Positions 5,393 to 11,683 of a stretch of DNA of 11,683 nt are shown here, one piece after another. The position numbers and the translations under genes are program-made. The notes under the pieces were generated by a model that saw only the letters and a list, made by a program, of their open reading frames with translations, was not told the DNA's origin and did not search any database. The stretch's first letter is position 1; each line of letters begins with the position of its first letter. The stretch is taken from NCBI GenBank assembly GCA_002380945.1, contig DFWO01000031.1, positions 1-11,683 on the forward strand, given 5' to 3'. The DNA comes from Methylococcaceae bacterium UBA4132 (GTDB lineage Bacteria > Pseudomonadota > Gammaproteobacteria > Methylococcales > Methylomonadaceae).

Positions 5393-6790
5393 TTACAACG
5401 TAATGGTATCGCCGACTTGCGGAATATGGGCATTCCAGCCTCGGCGTTGAAAACAGGTTTGTAAAGATAAAGTCGCCGATTTTTCTCCGTGTATCAAATA
5501 AAGATGCGGCTGGGTTTTAAAATTACTCGCCCATTGTAATAATTGACTTTGATCAGCGTGCGCACTTAACGCGCCTAGGGTATGTACTTTAGCGGCAACC
5601 GCCACTTCTGCCCCTAAAATTTTCAAATATTTTTTCTTGCCTTCTACAATAGTTCGCCCTAACGTGCCTTCGGCTTGAAAGCCTGCGATGACGATATGGG
5701 CATTACGTCGCCATAAATTGTATTTAAGATGGTGGCGTATGCGTCCGCCATTACACATACCGCTACCTGCAATAATAATTACACCGCCGACGATACGATT
5801 AACTGCCATTGAGTCTTCAGCCGTTTCTGAATAAATCAAACCATGCAGCCACGCCTGCCAACCTTGCGGGGCAACTTTGGTAAATTCGGGATCATCAATA
5901 TTGAATAACTCGGTGTTGTCGGCATAAATGTCACTGGCAGTAATTGCCATTGGACTATCCAAATAAATTTGCTGTTGTGGTAACTTGCCTTGACGTTGCA
6001 GTTTACCCAGCCAATAAATTAAATCTTGAGTACGCCCAACGGCAAACGCAGGAATAATAACGTTACCGCCACTTTTGGCAGCCTCTTGGAGTATGTCGCT
6101 GAGTTCATTTAAAGTACTATCTAAGGGTTTGTGGTCGCGGTCGCCGTAAGTGGATTCAAGTAATAATACATCGGCTTCGGGCAATATGGCGGGATCGCGT
6201 AACAAGGGCGAATTAGGATTACCTAAGTCACCTGAGAATACTAAAGTCTTAGTTTCATGATGGTCGGTAATCTGTAACCGCACGATGGATGAACCCAAAA
6301 TATGCCCCGCTTCATGAAAAGACACGCTGATGTTTTTCAGTATATTGGTTTCTTTACCGTAAGGGATGGCTTGTCTAAGTTTCAACAAGGCTTCCACATC
6401 ATCCAGTTCGTATAGTGGCTCTAATAGTTTTTTGCCAGCACGTTGCCGTTTTTTATTTTCCCATTCCATATCGCGTAATTGCAGGTGTACCGCATCTTTA
6501 AGCAGTAATTCTAACAAGGGGAAACTGGCTTCAGTTAAATACACCACACCTTTAAAACCGTCTTTCACTAACTTGGGCAAACGTCCGCAGTGATCCAAAT
6601 GCGCATGAGACAACACAACGGCATCAATGGTGGCAGGATTAAAGGGGAAGTCGGCGGCATTCTGTTTTTCGGTTTCTTTTGAACCTTGGAATAAACCACA
6701 ATCCAATAGCACGCGCTTATGCTTAGTTTCTAATAAATAACAAGAACCTGTCACTTGTCCTGTCGCGCCTAAAAAAGTGAGCGTTGTCAT
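5393..6790 (-). CDS. Beta-CASP metallo-beta-lactamase-fold RNase-like hydrolase
   Basis: 465-residue zinc-dependent nuclease of the CPSF73/YSH1 type, expected to cut or trim RNA in the cytoplasm. The metallo-beta-lactamase motifs are complete: SHAHLDH (H62, H64, D66, H67), 'AGHILGS' (H163), 'SGDLG' (D188) and 'IHGE' (H434). The beta-CASP insert is shown by 'LLLESTYGDR' (209-218), 'IPAFAVGRTQDL' (246-257), 'AGSGMCNGGRI' (341-351), 'GFQAEGTLGR' (370-379) and 'LSAHADQ' (408-414). Length and order match the single-protein bacterial form. ATG 6790 overlaps the stop of the LOG gene (ATGA), with AAGGT 6 bp upstream. The substrate cannot be inferred; archaeal and eukaryotic relatives process 3' ends, while many bacterial ones are uncharacterised. 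Confidence 0.92.
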   Translation of the reverse strand: MTTLTFLGATGQVTGSCYLLETKHKRVLLDCGLFQGSKETEKQNAADFPFNPATIDAVVLSHAHLDHCGRLPKLVKDGFKGVVYLTEASFPLLELLLKDAVHLQLRDMEWENKKRQRAGKKLLEPLYELDDVEALLKLRQAIPYGKETNILKNISVSFHEAGHILGSSIVRLQITDHHETKTLVFSGDLGNPNSPLLRDPAILPEADVLLLESTYGDRDHKPLDSTLNELSDILQEAAKSGGNVIIPAFAVGRTQDLIYWLGKLQRQGKLPQQQIYLDSPMAITASDIYADNTELFNIDDPEFTKVAPQGWQAWLHGLIYSETAEDSMAVNRIVGGVIIIAGSGMCNGGRIRHHLKYNLWRRNAHIVIAGFQAEGTLGRTIVEGKKKYLKILGAEVAVAAKVHTLGALSAHADQSQLLQWASNFKTQPHLYLIHGEKSATLSLQTCFQRRGWNAHIPQVGDTITL

Positions 6791-7716
6791 GATGTTACCT
6801 TCTTATTGTCAGAGTGGTTGCCATTGGCTAAGCCATGAGCTTTTAAAATAAGCTGCCATGCTTGTTCTGCCGTTTCTGCGTATTGAATCAGTTCTCTGTC
6901 ACAGGCGGTGATTGCACCCTCCTCAACCAGCGCGTCGAAATTAATAATTCTATCCCAGTACAATTGACCAAACAGAATCACAGGAATGCGTTTAACTTTT
7001 TTGGTTTGAATCAATGTTAGGGCTTCAAATAATTCATCCATCGTACCGAATCCACCTGGAAATGCTATTAACGCAATCGCCCGCATTAAAAAGTGCATTT
7101 TACGAATCGCAAAATAGTGAAACTGAAAACACAGTTCAGGCGTGATGTACGGATTAGGTTTTTGTTCATGCGGCAAAACGATGTTTAGCCCCATACTTTT
7201 ACCACATTTGTCCGCCGCACCTCGATTTGCTGCTTCCATAATGCCAGGTCCTCCGCCTGTCACGACTATCCAAGGGTATTTACGTTTTTTTGCTTCTGAG
7301 GTAATCAGAGCACCCAATTTACGCGCTTCATCATAGTAGTGACTTTTAGTTAATATACGCCGTGCAATGGTTAAATTGTGCGCTAAAGTGACATCATCAG
7401 GGCGTTCATTCCATGCTTGTTCAGCATCTGCTAAGGCTTGCTGTGCTTCAACATTGCCTTGAATACGCGCACTGCCAAAAATAACGATGGTGGATTTAAT
7501 GCCCAAATCGGCTTGGGCTAACTCAGGTTTTAATAATTCTAACTGTAAACGGATAGGGCGTAACTCGTCACGCATAATAAAATCAAAGTCATCATAAGCC
7601 AGCCGATAGGAGGGTGATCGCGTCTGCACGGTATCACTATCAAGTAAAATATGGGCGGCATCCTCTTTAGCAGAGGGAAAAGGACTTTCGCAGGGGATAT
7701 TAGTTTTTTTTGTCAT
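6787..7716 (-). CDS. LOG-family nucleotide 5'-monophosphate phosphoribohydrolase
   Basis: 309-residue member of the LOG/TIGR00730 (Rossmann-like) family. Members split nucleoside 5'-monophosphates into base and ribose 5-phosphate, as in cytokinin activation or YgdH/PpnN-type nucleotide salvage. The two active-site motifs are present: 'VTGGGPGIMEAANRGA' (152-167) and 'PGGFGTMDELFEAL' (220-233). About 75 residues precede the fold ('IVIFGSARI', 77-85), and about 45 extra residues (90-135) separate the first strand from the GGGPG loop, so it belongs to the longer type II-like branch. Start ATG 7716 has AGGGA 6 bp upstream. It is the first gene of a minus-strand operon (LOG, RNase-like, cupin). 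With an RNA nuclease next to it, a joint role in RNA or nucleotide turnover is plausible but unproven. Confidence 0.9.
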   Translation of the reverse strand: MTKKTNIPCESPFPSAKEDAAHILLDSDTVQTRSPSYRLAYDDFDFIMRDELRPIRLQLELLKPELAQADLGIKSTIVIFGSARIQGNVEAQQALADAEQAWNERPDDVTLAHNLTIARRILTKSHYYDEARKLGALITSEAKKRKYPWIVVTGGGPGIMEAANRGAADKCGKSMGLNIVLPHEQKPNPYITPELCFQFHYFAIRKMHFLMRAIALIAFPGGFGTMDELFEALTLIQTKKVKRIPVILFGQLYWDRIINFDALVEEGAITACDRELIQYAETAEQAWQLILKAHGLANGNHSDNKKVTS

Positions 7717-7971
7717 CGGCGTTCCCTGTAAGTTAGTGTAAAATAATGCTTTTCAACTAAAAAAATATCGAAGTGCTTTTTTTGAGCAGTATCGATGACA
7801 GTCAGATGGATAATAAATAGGTCACTTGGCAAGCGACCGTGTTAAAAACTGATTATTTTATAAATAGGCGTATGTTGTATGCAGTCAAGTATATCGGCAG
7901 TTGAGGTGTTAATCTTCAACACGACAAAATTATTTTTTTCACCTAAACACCCTCTATCAAAAAGGTATAGT
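7717..7971. other. Divergent promoter region between LOG operon and ldtD
   Basis: This 255-bp AT-rich spacer must hold promoters for both directions. GGTCACTT-GGC-AAGCGACC (7820-7838) is a short inverted repeat with one mismatch and could be an operator. I did not find a convincing -35/-10 pair with correct spacing on either strand. The + strand is open from an ATG at 7879, but this extension is not taken as coding because a signal peptide starts at 7972. Confidence 0.4.
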
Positions 7972-9984
7972 ATGCGAGCGACAGCGCGTGAAAATCTAAT
8001 TATCTCCACTTTATGCCTTATGCCTTGTGCTTTGGTGAGTCTACCTGCGCAGGCAAACACTGAAAATAGTGCTATCCCTGTCACCAGTACCGCAACACCT
8101 GCGGCTGTCACCAACACAGCACCGCCTGCCGCTACCATTAGTACACCAGCAGTAGCACCTGCAACCCCCACGATAACACCAGCCGCTGCACCTGTACCTG
8201 AGATAGCGGTAACTAGACCTGCGACTGAAATAGCTAATTTGATTGCCAGTAAGCAACATCTTTATCTGACACAATCCGACTTTTCCCGTCGTGTTCAAGA
8301 CCTCGACGCACTTTATCAAGCGTCTGGTTATCAGCCGATATGGTTAGACAATGATAGCAAACCGACGCAAAATGCCGCTGAAGTCATTAAACTGTTAGAA
8401 GACGCGCCTAATAACGGTCTAAATGCGGCAGATTACGACACGCAATTATTACGGCAAAAGCTCAGTGACTTAAAGCCACCCTTAGATATGCAGAGCAAAG
8501 ACATTGCACTATATGACACCGCAATTAGCGTGTCTTTACTGCGCTATGTACACAACCTACATTATGGTCGAATCAATCCACGCAATTTAAATCTTGATAT
8601 TCAGCAAAGAACCGAAAAAACACTGGATTTACCTGCACTGATTAAAACCAGTTTAGCGGAAAACAAATTGGCACAACTACCCTCATTAGTAGAACCAACC
8701 TTACCTCAATACCAAAAACTGAAACAAGCATTAATAGCCTATCGCGCCCCTGAAAAAGTAAAGCCGCTTAAAATGGACATTAAATCCTCCATTCATCAAG
8801 GCGATCCTTTGCCGCAGAGTGCCGAACTGCAACAGTATTTATCGGCTTTTGGCGATTTACCAGCCGATAAAATAGATAATACCGCAACCACTTATACAGC
8901 CACTATGGTTGAGGGCGTTAAAAAATTCCAACAACGTCATGGTATAAAAGCAAATGGAATTATCAATAAATCCACTGCGGTTGCGTTCAACACGCCTTTA
9001 GCCCAGTTTGAACGCATCACGCAAATTGAATTAGCAATGGAAAGATTGCGTTGGCTACCCGAAATCAAAGACGGTCCCGCTATCATCGTCAACATTCCTG
9101 CGTTTCAACTTGCCGCATTTGATGACATCAACCAAGACAATCCGACCACCACCATGCGTGTCGTCGTCGGCAAAGCTGCAAAAAATCAAACGCCTGTATT
9201 AACCGCTGATATGCGTTTTGTTGATTTCCAACCTTACTGGAATGTACCCTTTAAGATTGCTAAAGATGAAATCTTACCCAAATTAATGGAAAATCCTGAT
9301 TATTTATCGGGACAAAATATGGAAGTAGTTGCTCGCTCAGGTAAAAAACTGGGGGAGTATGGTGATTTTTCTGAGCAAATAAGACAAGGCTCATTGCGTA
9401 TCAGGCAACGTCCAGGTAAAGGTAACGCATTAGGAAAAGTAAAATTTATTTTTCCTAACGATAGCGATGTTTATTTACATGACACCCCTTCAGTTTCGCT
9501 ATTTAGCAGATCGCGTAGAGATTTGAGTCATGGCTGTGTGCGTGTTGCCCATCCGCAAGAATTGGCTGAATTTGTACTTAAAGAACAAGGTGGCTGGGAT
9601 GTTGATGCGATAAAAAAAGCCATGCAAGGTAAAAACCAACGCGTGGTACTGAAAAACACCATTCCTGTGATGTTTCTTTATAGCACCGCGTTTTTTGATG
9701 AACATAACAACTTAACTTTTTATGCCGATATTTACCATCGTGATGCGGAATTACTAGACGCACTTAAAAAGCACGAAGATTTATCTGATAAAGTATTGTT
9801 TGCACCAAAGGAAGTACCGCCAACACATACCCCTGCTGTTGAGCCGATAGAAGCGGACGCAACACATACTGAATCCATTGTTGCTGTTAATACCAAGCAA
9901 GTTCTTCCAGCTACTCAGCCTATCACTCGCACAGAAGAAAAGTCTGTATCAATTCCAAAAACTGAGTCAACACTCTCTCCCTAA
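7972..9984 (+). CDS. ldtD: L,D-transpeptidase of the LdtD/YcbB type
   Basis: Periplasmic enzyme that forms 3-3 (mDAP-mDAP) cross-links in peptidoglycan. ATG 7972 (AAAAGG 7 bp upstream) gives 670 residues with a Sec signal ending PAQA|NTE (residue 28). The in-frame ATG at 7879 would bury the signal, so it is rejected. After the signal comes an Ala/Pro/Thr-rich linker (about 30-83), then the YcbB scaffold region ('LYQASGYQPIWLD', 114-126), a peptidoglycan-binding-like helix pair ('VKKFQQRHGIKANGIINKST', 316-335) and the YkuD catalytic domain. The catalytic site is 'YLHDT' (H503) and 'SHGCVRV' (H520, C522, R524). A Pro/Thr/Glu-rich tail of about 60 residues follows the YcbB core and is not usual for the family. 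Its partner MepK-type endopeptidase lies downstream on the opposite strand. Confidence 0.92.
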   Translation: MRATARENLIISTLCLMPCALVSLPAQANTENSAIPVTSTATPAAVTNTAPPAATISTPAVAPATPTITPAAAPVPEIAVTRPATEIANLIASKQHLYLTQSDFSRRVQDLDALYQASGYQPIWLDNDSKPTQNAAEVIKLLEDAPNNGLNAADYDTQLLRQKLSDLKPPLDMQSKDIALYDTAISVSLLRYVHNLHYGRINPRNLNLDIQQRTEKTLDLPALIKTSLAENKLAQLPSLVEPTLPQYQKLKQALIAYRAPEKVKPLKMDIKSSIHQGDPLPQSAELQQYLSAFGDLPADKIDNTATTYTATMVEGVKKFQQRHGIKANGIINKSTAVAFNTPLAQFERITQIELAMERLRWLPEIKDGPAIIVNIPAFQLAAFDDINQDNPTTTMRVVVGKAAKNQTPVLTADMRFVDFQPYWNVPFKIAKDEILPKLMENPDYLSGQNMEVVARSGKKLGEYGDFSEQIRQGSLRIRQRPGKGNALGKVKFIFPNDSDVYLHDTPSVSLFSRSRRDLSHGCVRVAHPQELAEFVLKEQGGWDVDAIKKAMQGKNQRVVLKNTIPVMFLYSTAFFDEHNNLTFYADIYHRDAELLDALKKHEDLSDKVLFAPKEVPPTHTPAVEPIEADATHTESIVAVNTKQVLPATQPITRTEEKSVSIPKTESTLSP

Positions 9985-10007
9985 CAGCCGTTCATGACAA
10001 AGACAGG

Positions 10008-10025
10008 GGCGCGATTTATCGCGTC
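10008..10025. terminator. GC-rich hairpin after ldtD
   Basis: CGCGAT-TT-ATCGCG (10010-10023) extends to an 8-bp stem with one G-T pair, 24 bp after the ldtD stop. No T-run follows, so it is either a Rho-independent terminator of poor quality or a REP-like palindrome ('GGGGCGCGATTTATCGCG'). Confidence 0.35.
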
Positions 10026-10058
10026 GCTGGCTTGTTAAAACTAGGCACAACACTGTCA

Positions 10059-10207
10059 TTAAGTTAAGGCTATTTTCTTTCGTCCTGAGCTGTGAGCTTG
10101 TCGAACAGTCGAAGAACGAACGGTTTAACTTTGCGGAATCAGATTTTTCCATTCACCCTTCGACTGTTCGACAAATCTCACAGCTCAGCACGAACGACTT
10201 AACTTAA
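10059..10207. repeat. 149-bp fold-back element (MITE/REP-like)
   Basis: TTAAGTTAAG (10059-10068) pairs perfectly with CTTAACTTAA (10198-10207). Inside, the 34-nt arm at 10081-10114 (CGTCCTGAGCTGTGAGCTTG...) pairs with 10158-10192 with only a few mismatches. The centre, 10115-10157, is unpaired. The arms contain CTGAGC and CTTGTCGAAC blocks like the widespread gammaproteobacterial 'TTCGTCCTGAGC...TTCGAC' repeat. There is no open reading frame of note. It sits between two convergent genes, a common place for such elements. The rest of the spacer, 10208-10333, shows nothing that I recognise. Confidence 0.65.
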
Positions 10208-10333
10208 GGGTAGTGAAGCGTTAAAAAGCCTATCTTTAGATGGCGTTTTGCTATCAGTGTGTTGAGGCGAATGAGCTAATCTGTTGATTTGCGCAATCTT
10301 GTTAAGCATAGCTTATTGAAGAGTAGAAACGAA

Positions 10334-10356
10334 CAGGGGCAATTGAATTGCCCCTG
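10334..10356 (-). terminator. Perfect-stem terminator for the mepK-type gene
   Basis: CAGGGGCAATT (10334-10344) and AATTGCCCCTG (10346-10356) are perfect 11-bp arms. On the minus strand the hairpin lies about 48 nt past the stop codon at 10404 and is followed by TTCGTTTCT, a weak T-rich tail. On the + strand it is followed by TATCTTT, so it may work in both directions. Confidence 0.6.
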
Positions 10357-10403
10357 TATCTTTAAAGTGTCACTTGTAGTGTGAGTGTTATCGCAGAGAT
10401 AAC

Positions 10404-11378
10404 TTACCAAGTTCTAAAGTCACCTGTATCCAGATGGACAAAATTACTACCTGGATAATAACCTACGCCACCGCGTGCCATGCTAAGTGCGGCATCTCTA
10501 ATGTGTCTACTTTCAACGCCCGCAATGCGGATATCAATTGCTCTACCTTGCATATGTAAACTGTTTCTAGCAACACCGCGACTGTTTCTGCGTAAATGTG
10601 CATTAGTAAACGGAGAGCGATAGCCACAAATCACATGAATAGGTTTGTTAGTGCCAAGAGTTGCTTGTAAATCATGAAGTTGATCTAGTAATGCGGTATC
10701 AACTGGGTGAACTTCATCAGTTAGATGGTCACGATAAAGATGATTAATTTCATGCAGTGCATCTGGAAGATAACGACCTTTTTCAAAATAAGTCACATTC
10801 AGGCTATCACCTGTAGTGGTATTTTGTAAGGCGAGTGTTTTATGCGACACATTGTTGTTGCGTGCCAGACTGGGTAAAGAGAATCTATCCTGTATTCCAC
10901 TACTAGGCAAATCAGTATCGAAGTCTTCGTGTGAAGCAAATTCAGGCATACTTCTGCGATGATCTGCTCCGTGTAGAGAATGGTGAATACGATGGCTATC
11001 TTGCAAAGCAAGCCTATCATGTACATCGTGATGTAAACGATGACCGCCACTGTGATCTTTGTGTAGTAAGCTGTGAATACGCGAATTGTTGCCTTTTAAG
11101 GCAAGTTCTTGGTGTGCCGAGAGGTGGTTATGTGCGGTTTTTAATGCGAGTCTTTCATGTAACGCATTTTTACCGTGTGTTTCGAGGTGTTGTTTTACCG
11201 CGTGTTTTACATCGGCTTTGTTGTTGCTGTGAATAACATGCTTTACCGCTGCTTCTGCGATACCAGAGCCACTCATAGCTAACAAAGAACCGTAAGCCAT
11301 GCGCGTTAAGAATTTGCGCCTTGATGCGATCACATCAGTTTCATTCATAGTCAGGTTTTTTAATAGTTGCTCGTTCAT
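10404..11378 (-). CDS. mepK: MepK/YcbK-type peptidoglycan endopeptidase with His-rich extension
   Basis: Exported M15-type (DUF882) zinc peptidase. E. coli MepK cuts 3-3 mDAP cross-links, the bonds made by L,D-transpeptidases. The 324-residue protein has a twin-arginine signal (ASRRKFLT, 18-25, hydrophobic 28-43). The C-terminal 145 residues match YcbK closely: 'LGTNKPIHVICGYRSPFTN' (241-259), 'SRGVARNSLHMQGRAIDI' (266-283) with Zn ligands H275 and D282, and 'GGVGYYPGSNFVHLDTG' (303-319) with H315. E. coli MepK is about 182 residues. The excess is a His-rich segment (47-150, 22 His) built on a repeated H-x-x-L-A-L-[KQ] unit. The start is uncertain: ATG 11378 is nearly leaderless relative to the predicted promoter, and ATG 11348 (314 residues) is also possible. 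Neither has a clear ribosome-binding site. Confidence 0.9.
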   Translation of the reverse strand: MNEQLLKNLTMNETDVIASRRKFLTRMAYGSLLAMSGSGIAEAAVKHVIHSNNKADVKHAVKQHLETHGKNALHERLALKTAHNHLSAHQELALKGNNSRIHSLLHKDHSGGHRLHHDVHDRLALQDSHRIHHSLHGADHRRSMPEFASHEDFDTDLPSSGIQDRFSLPSLARNNNVSHKTLALQNTTTGDSLNVTYFEKGRYLPDALHEINHLYRDHLTDEVHPVDTALLDQLHDLQATLGTNKPIHVICGYRSPFTNAHLRRNSRGVARNSLHMQGRAIDIRIAGVESRHIRDAALSMARGGVGYYPGSNFVHLDTGDFRTW

Positions 11379-11391
11379 TAAGTAAGTATTT

Positions 11392-11418
11392 TTTATACTG
11401 TTTAAATTATTCTGACAG
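11392..11418 (-). promoter_or_regulatory. Promoter candidate for the mepK-type gene
   Basis: On the minus strand CTGTCA (11418-11413) and TATAAA (11397-11392) are 15 bp apart, a short spacer that suggests an activator-dependent promoter. The -35 element lies 3 bp from the phased direct repeat at 11422-11441. Transcription would start near 11385, which makes the ATG at 11378 nearly leaderless and gives the ATG at 11348 a leader of about 37 nt. Confidence 0.4.
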
Positions 11419-11421
11419 ATT

Positions 11422-11441
11422 AATCTTAATGTAATCTTAAT
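11422..11441. promoter_or_regulatory. 11-bp-phased direct repeat, OmpR/PmrA-class operator candidate
   Basis: TAATCTTAAT occurs twice (11422-11431 by sequence phase TAATCTTAATG, then TAATCTTAAT to 11441) with one helical turn between copies. The core is CTTAAT-N5-CTTAAT; on the minus strand it reads ATTAAG-N5-ATTAAG, matching the HTTAAK-N5-HTTAAK box of PmrA/QseB-type response regulators. It sits directly upstream of the -35 element of the mepK-type gene, where such activators bind. Confidence 0.55.
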
Positions 11442-11540
11442 TTTCTTAGGACTTTCGCAATTCCAGTATTTCGATGTACTTTAGGAGGCATGATAACGAA
11501 AAAATGTAGTAATCCAACGCGATGTTCGACTTTTAAATTT

Positions 11541-11683
11541 GGGTAGTCCAAGACACTGAGTGATTTGATATTATGAGAAATTTAGCCGAAGAAATAGATT
11601 GAAATGCAGTGTCCGTATTGTGAAGCGAAGGGAATTGTAAAGAACGGAGGAAATGGAGTAGGAGCAGCAAAATACCGATGTGA
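11541..11683 (+). mobile_element. IS1-type element, left part cut by window edge
   Basis: From ATG 11604, 26 open codons to the window end read MQCPYCEAKGIVKNGGNGVG then AAKYRC. CPYC and a further Cys in 'KYRC' form the N-terminal zinc ribbon of IS1-like InsA or IS1595-like transposases; 'C..C.....V.NG......RY.C' fits IS1 best. GGGTAGTCCAAGACACTGAG at 11541 is a plausible left end, because IS1 ends usually begin GGT, but no partner end is visible to confirm it. The 163 bp between this point and the mepK start hold the regulatory sites already listed and nothing else that I recognise. Confidence 0.55.

Noticed and set aside
6366..6593. Plus-strand frame opposite the RNase-like gene
   Set aside because: It is a Ser-rich shadow of a strongly conserved coding region on the minus strand.
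7879..7971. Upstream ATG start adding 31 residues to LdtD
   Set aside because: The signal peptide starts at ATG 7972, and the extension has no family similarity or good ribosome-binding site.
8041..8319. Minus-strand reading frames opposite the start of ldtD
   Set aside because: They mirror the Ala/Pro/Thr-rich linker, giving Cys/Arg- or Val/Ala-rich low-complexity products with no start context.
10931..11236. Plus-strand reading frame inside the mepK-type gene
   Set aside because: It is a by-product of the His-rich repeat region read on the other strand; no domain or ribosome-binding site is seen.
11490..11546. Short frame MITKKCSNPTRCSTFKFG after AGGAGG at 11483-11488
   Set aside because: Only one base separates AGGAGG from the ATG, too close for initiation, and the product is 18 residues. 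It might be a gene tip cut by the IS1-type insertion, but this cannot be supported.

Overview
The window (about 42% GC by eye) comes from a Gram-negative bacterium, most likely a gammaproteobacterium. The grounds are Tat and Sec exported proteins, an LdtD/MepK pair acting on meso-DAP peptidoglycan, c-type cytochromes, and fold-back repeats and insertion-sequence (IS) types common in environmental gammaproteobacteria. A methanotroph or sulfur oxidiser (Methylococcales/Thiotrichales) would fit, but nothing here proves it.

Layout. (1) 1-1450 is a graveyard of mobile DNA. It holds the N-terminus of an IS5-type transposase running off the left edge, the C-terminal end of an IS982-type transposase, a second diverged IS982 right end exactly 100 bp further on, a decayed copy of dhaL, a frameshifted IS1595-type transposase and a fold-back repeat. 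(2) 1452-4027 is a three-gene + strand operon with a good sigma70-like promoter: a di-haem peroxidase of the CcpA/MauG class, a Tat-exported calcineurin-type phosphoesterase (4-bp overlap) and a small mono-haem cytochrome c. (3) 7716-4139 is a minus-strand run: a LOG-family nucleotide hydrolase, a beta-CASP metallo-beta-lactamase-fold RNase-like protein and a small cupin, all tightly coupled, then a palindrome, then a four-Cys mini-protein and a stand-alone DhaL subunit. (4) 7972-11378 is a cell-wall pair, an L,D-transpeptidase of the LdtD/YcbB type (+) and a MepK/YcbK-type endopeptidase (-). They converge on a spacer holding a large fold-back element and a hairpin terminator. (5) The right edge starts a further IS, probably IS1-type.

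How the genes fit together. In region 2 all three proteins are exported, so they should work in the periplasm: the small cytochrome may deliver electrons to the di-haem enzyme, while the role of the phosphoesterase is unknown. In region 4 the two enzymes make (LdtD) and cut (MepK) 3-3 cross-links in peptidoglycan. The MepK homologue carries an unusual His-rich, repeat-built extension, and its promoter has an 11-bp-phased direct repeat typical of OmpR/PmrA-class regulators.

The most interesting signals are the His-rich MepK with its phased operator, the peroxidase-phosphoesterase-cytochrome operon, and the intact plus decayed dhaL copies lying 3.7 kb apart, both next to IS982-like ends.
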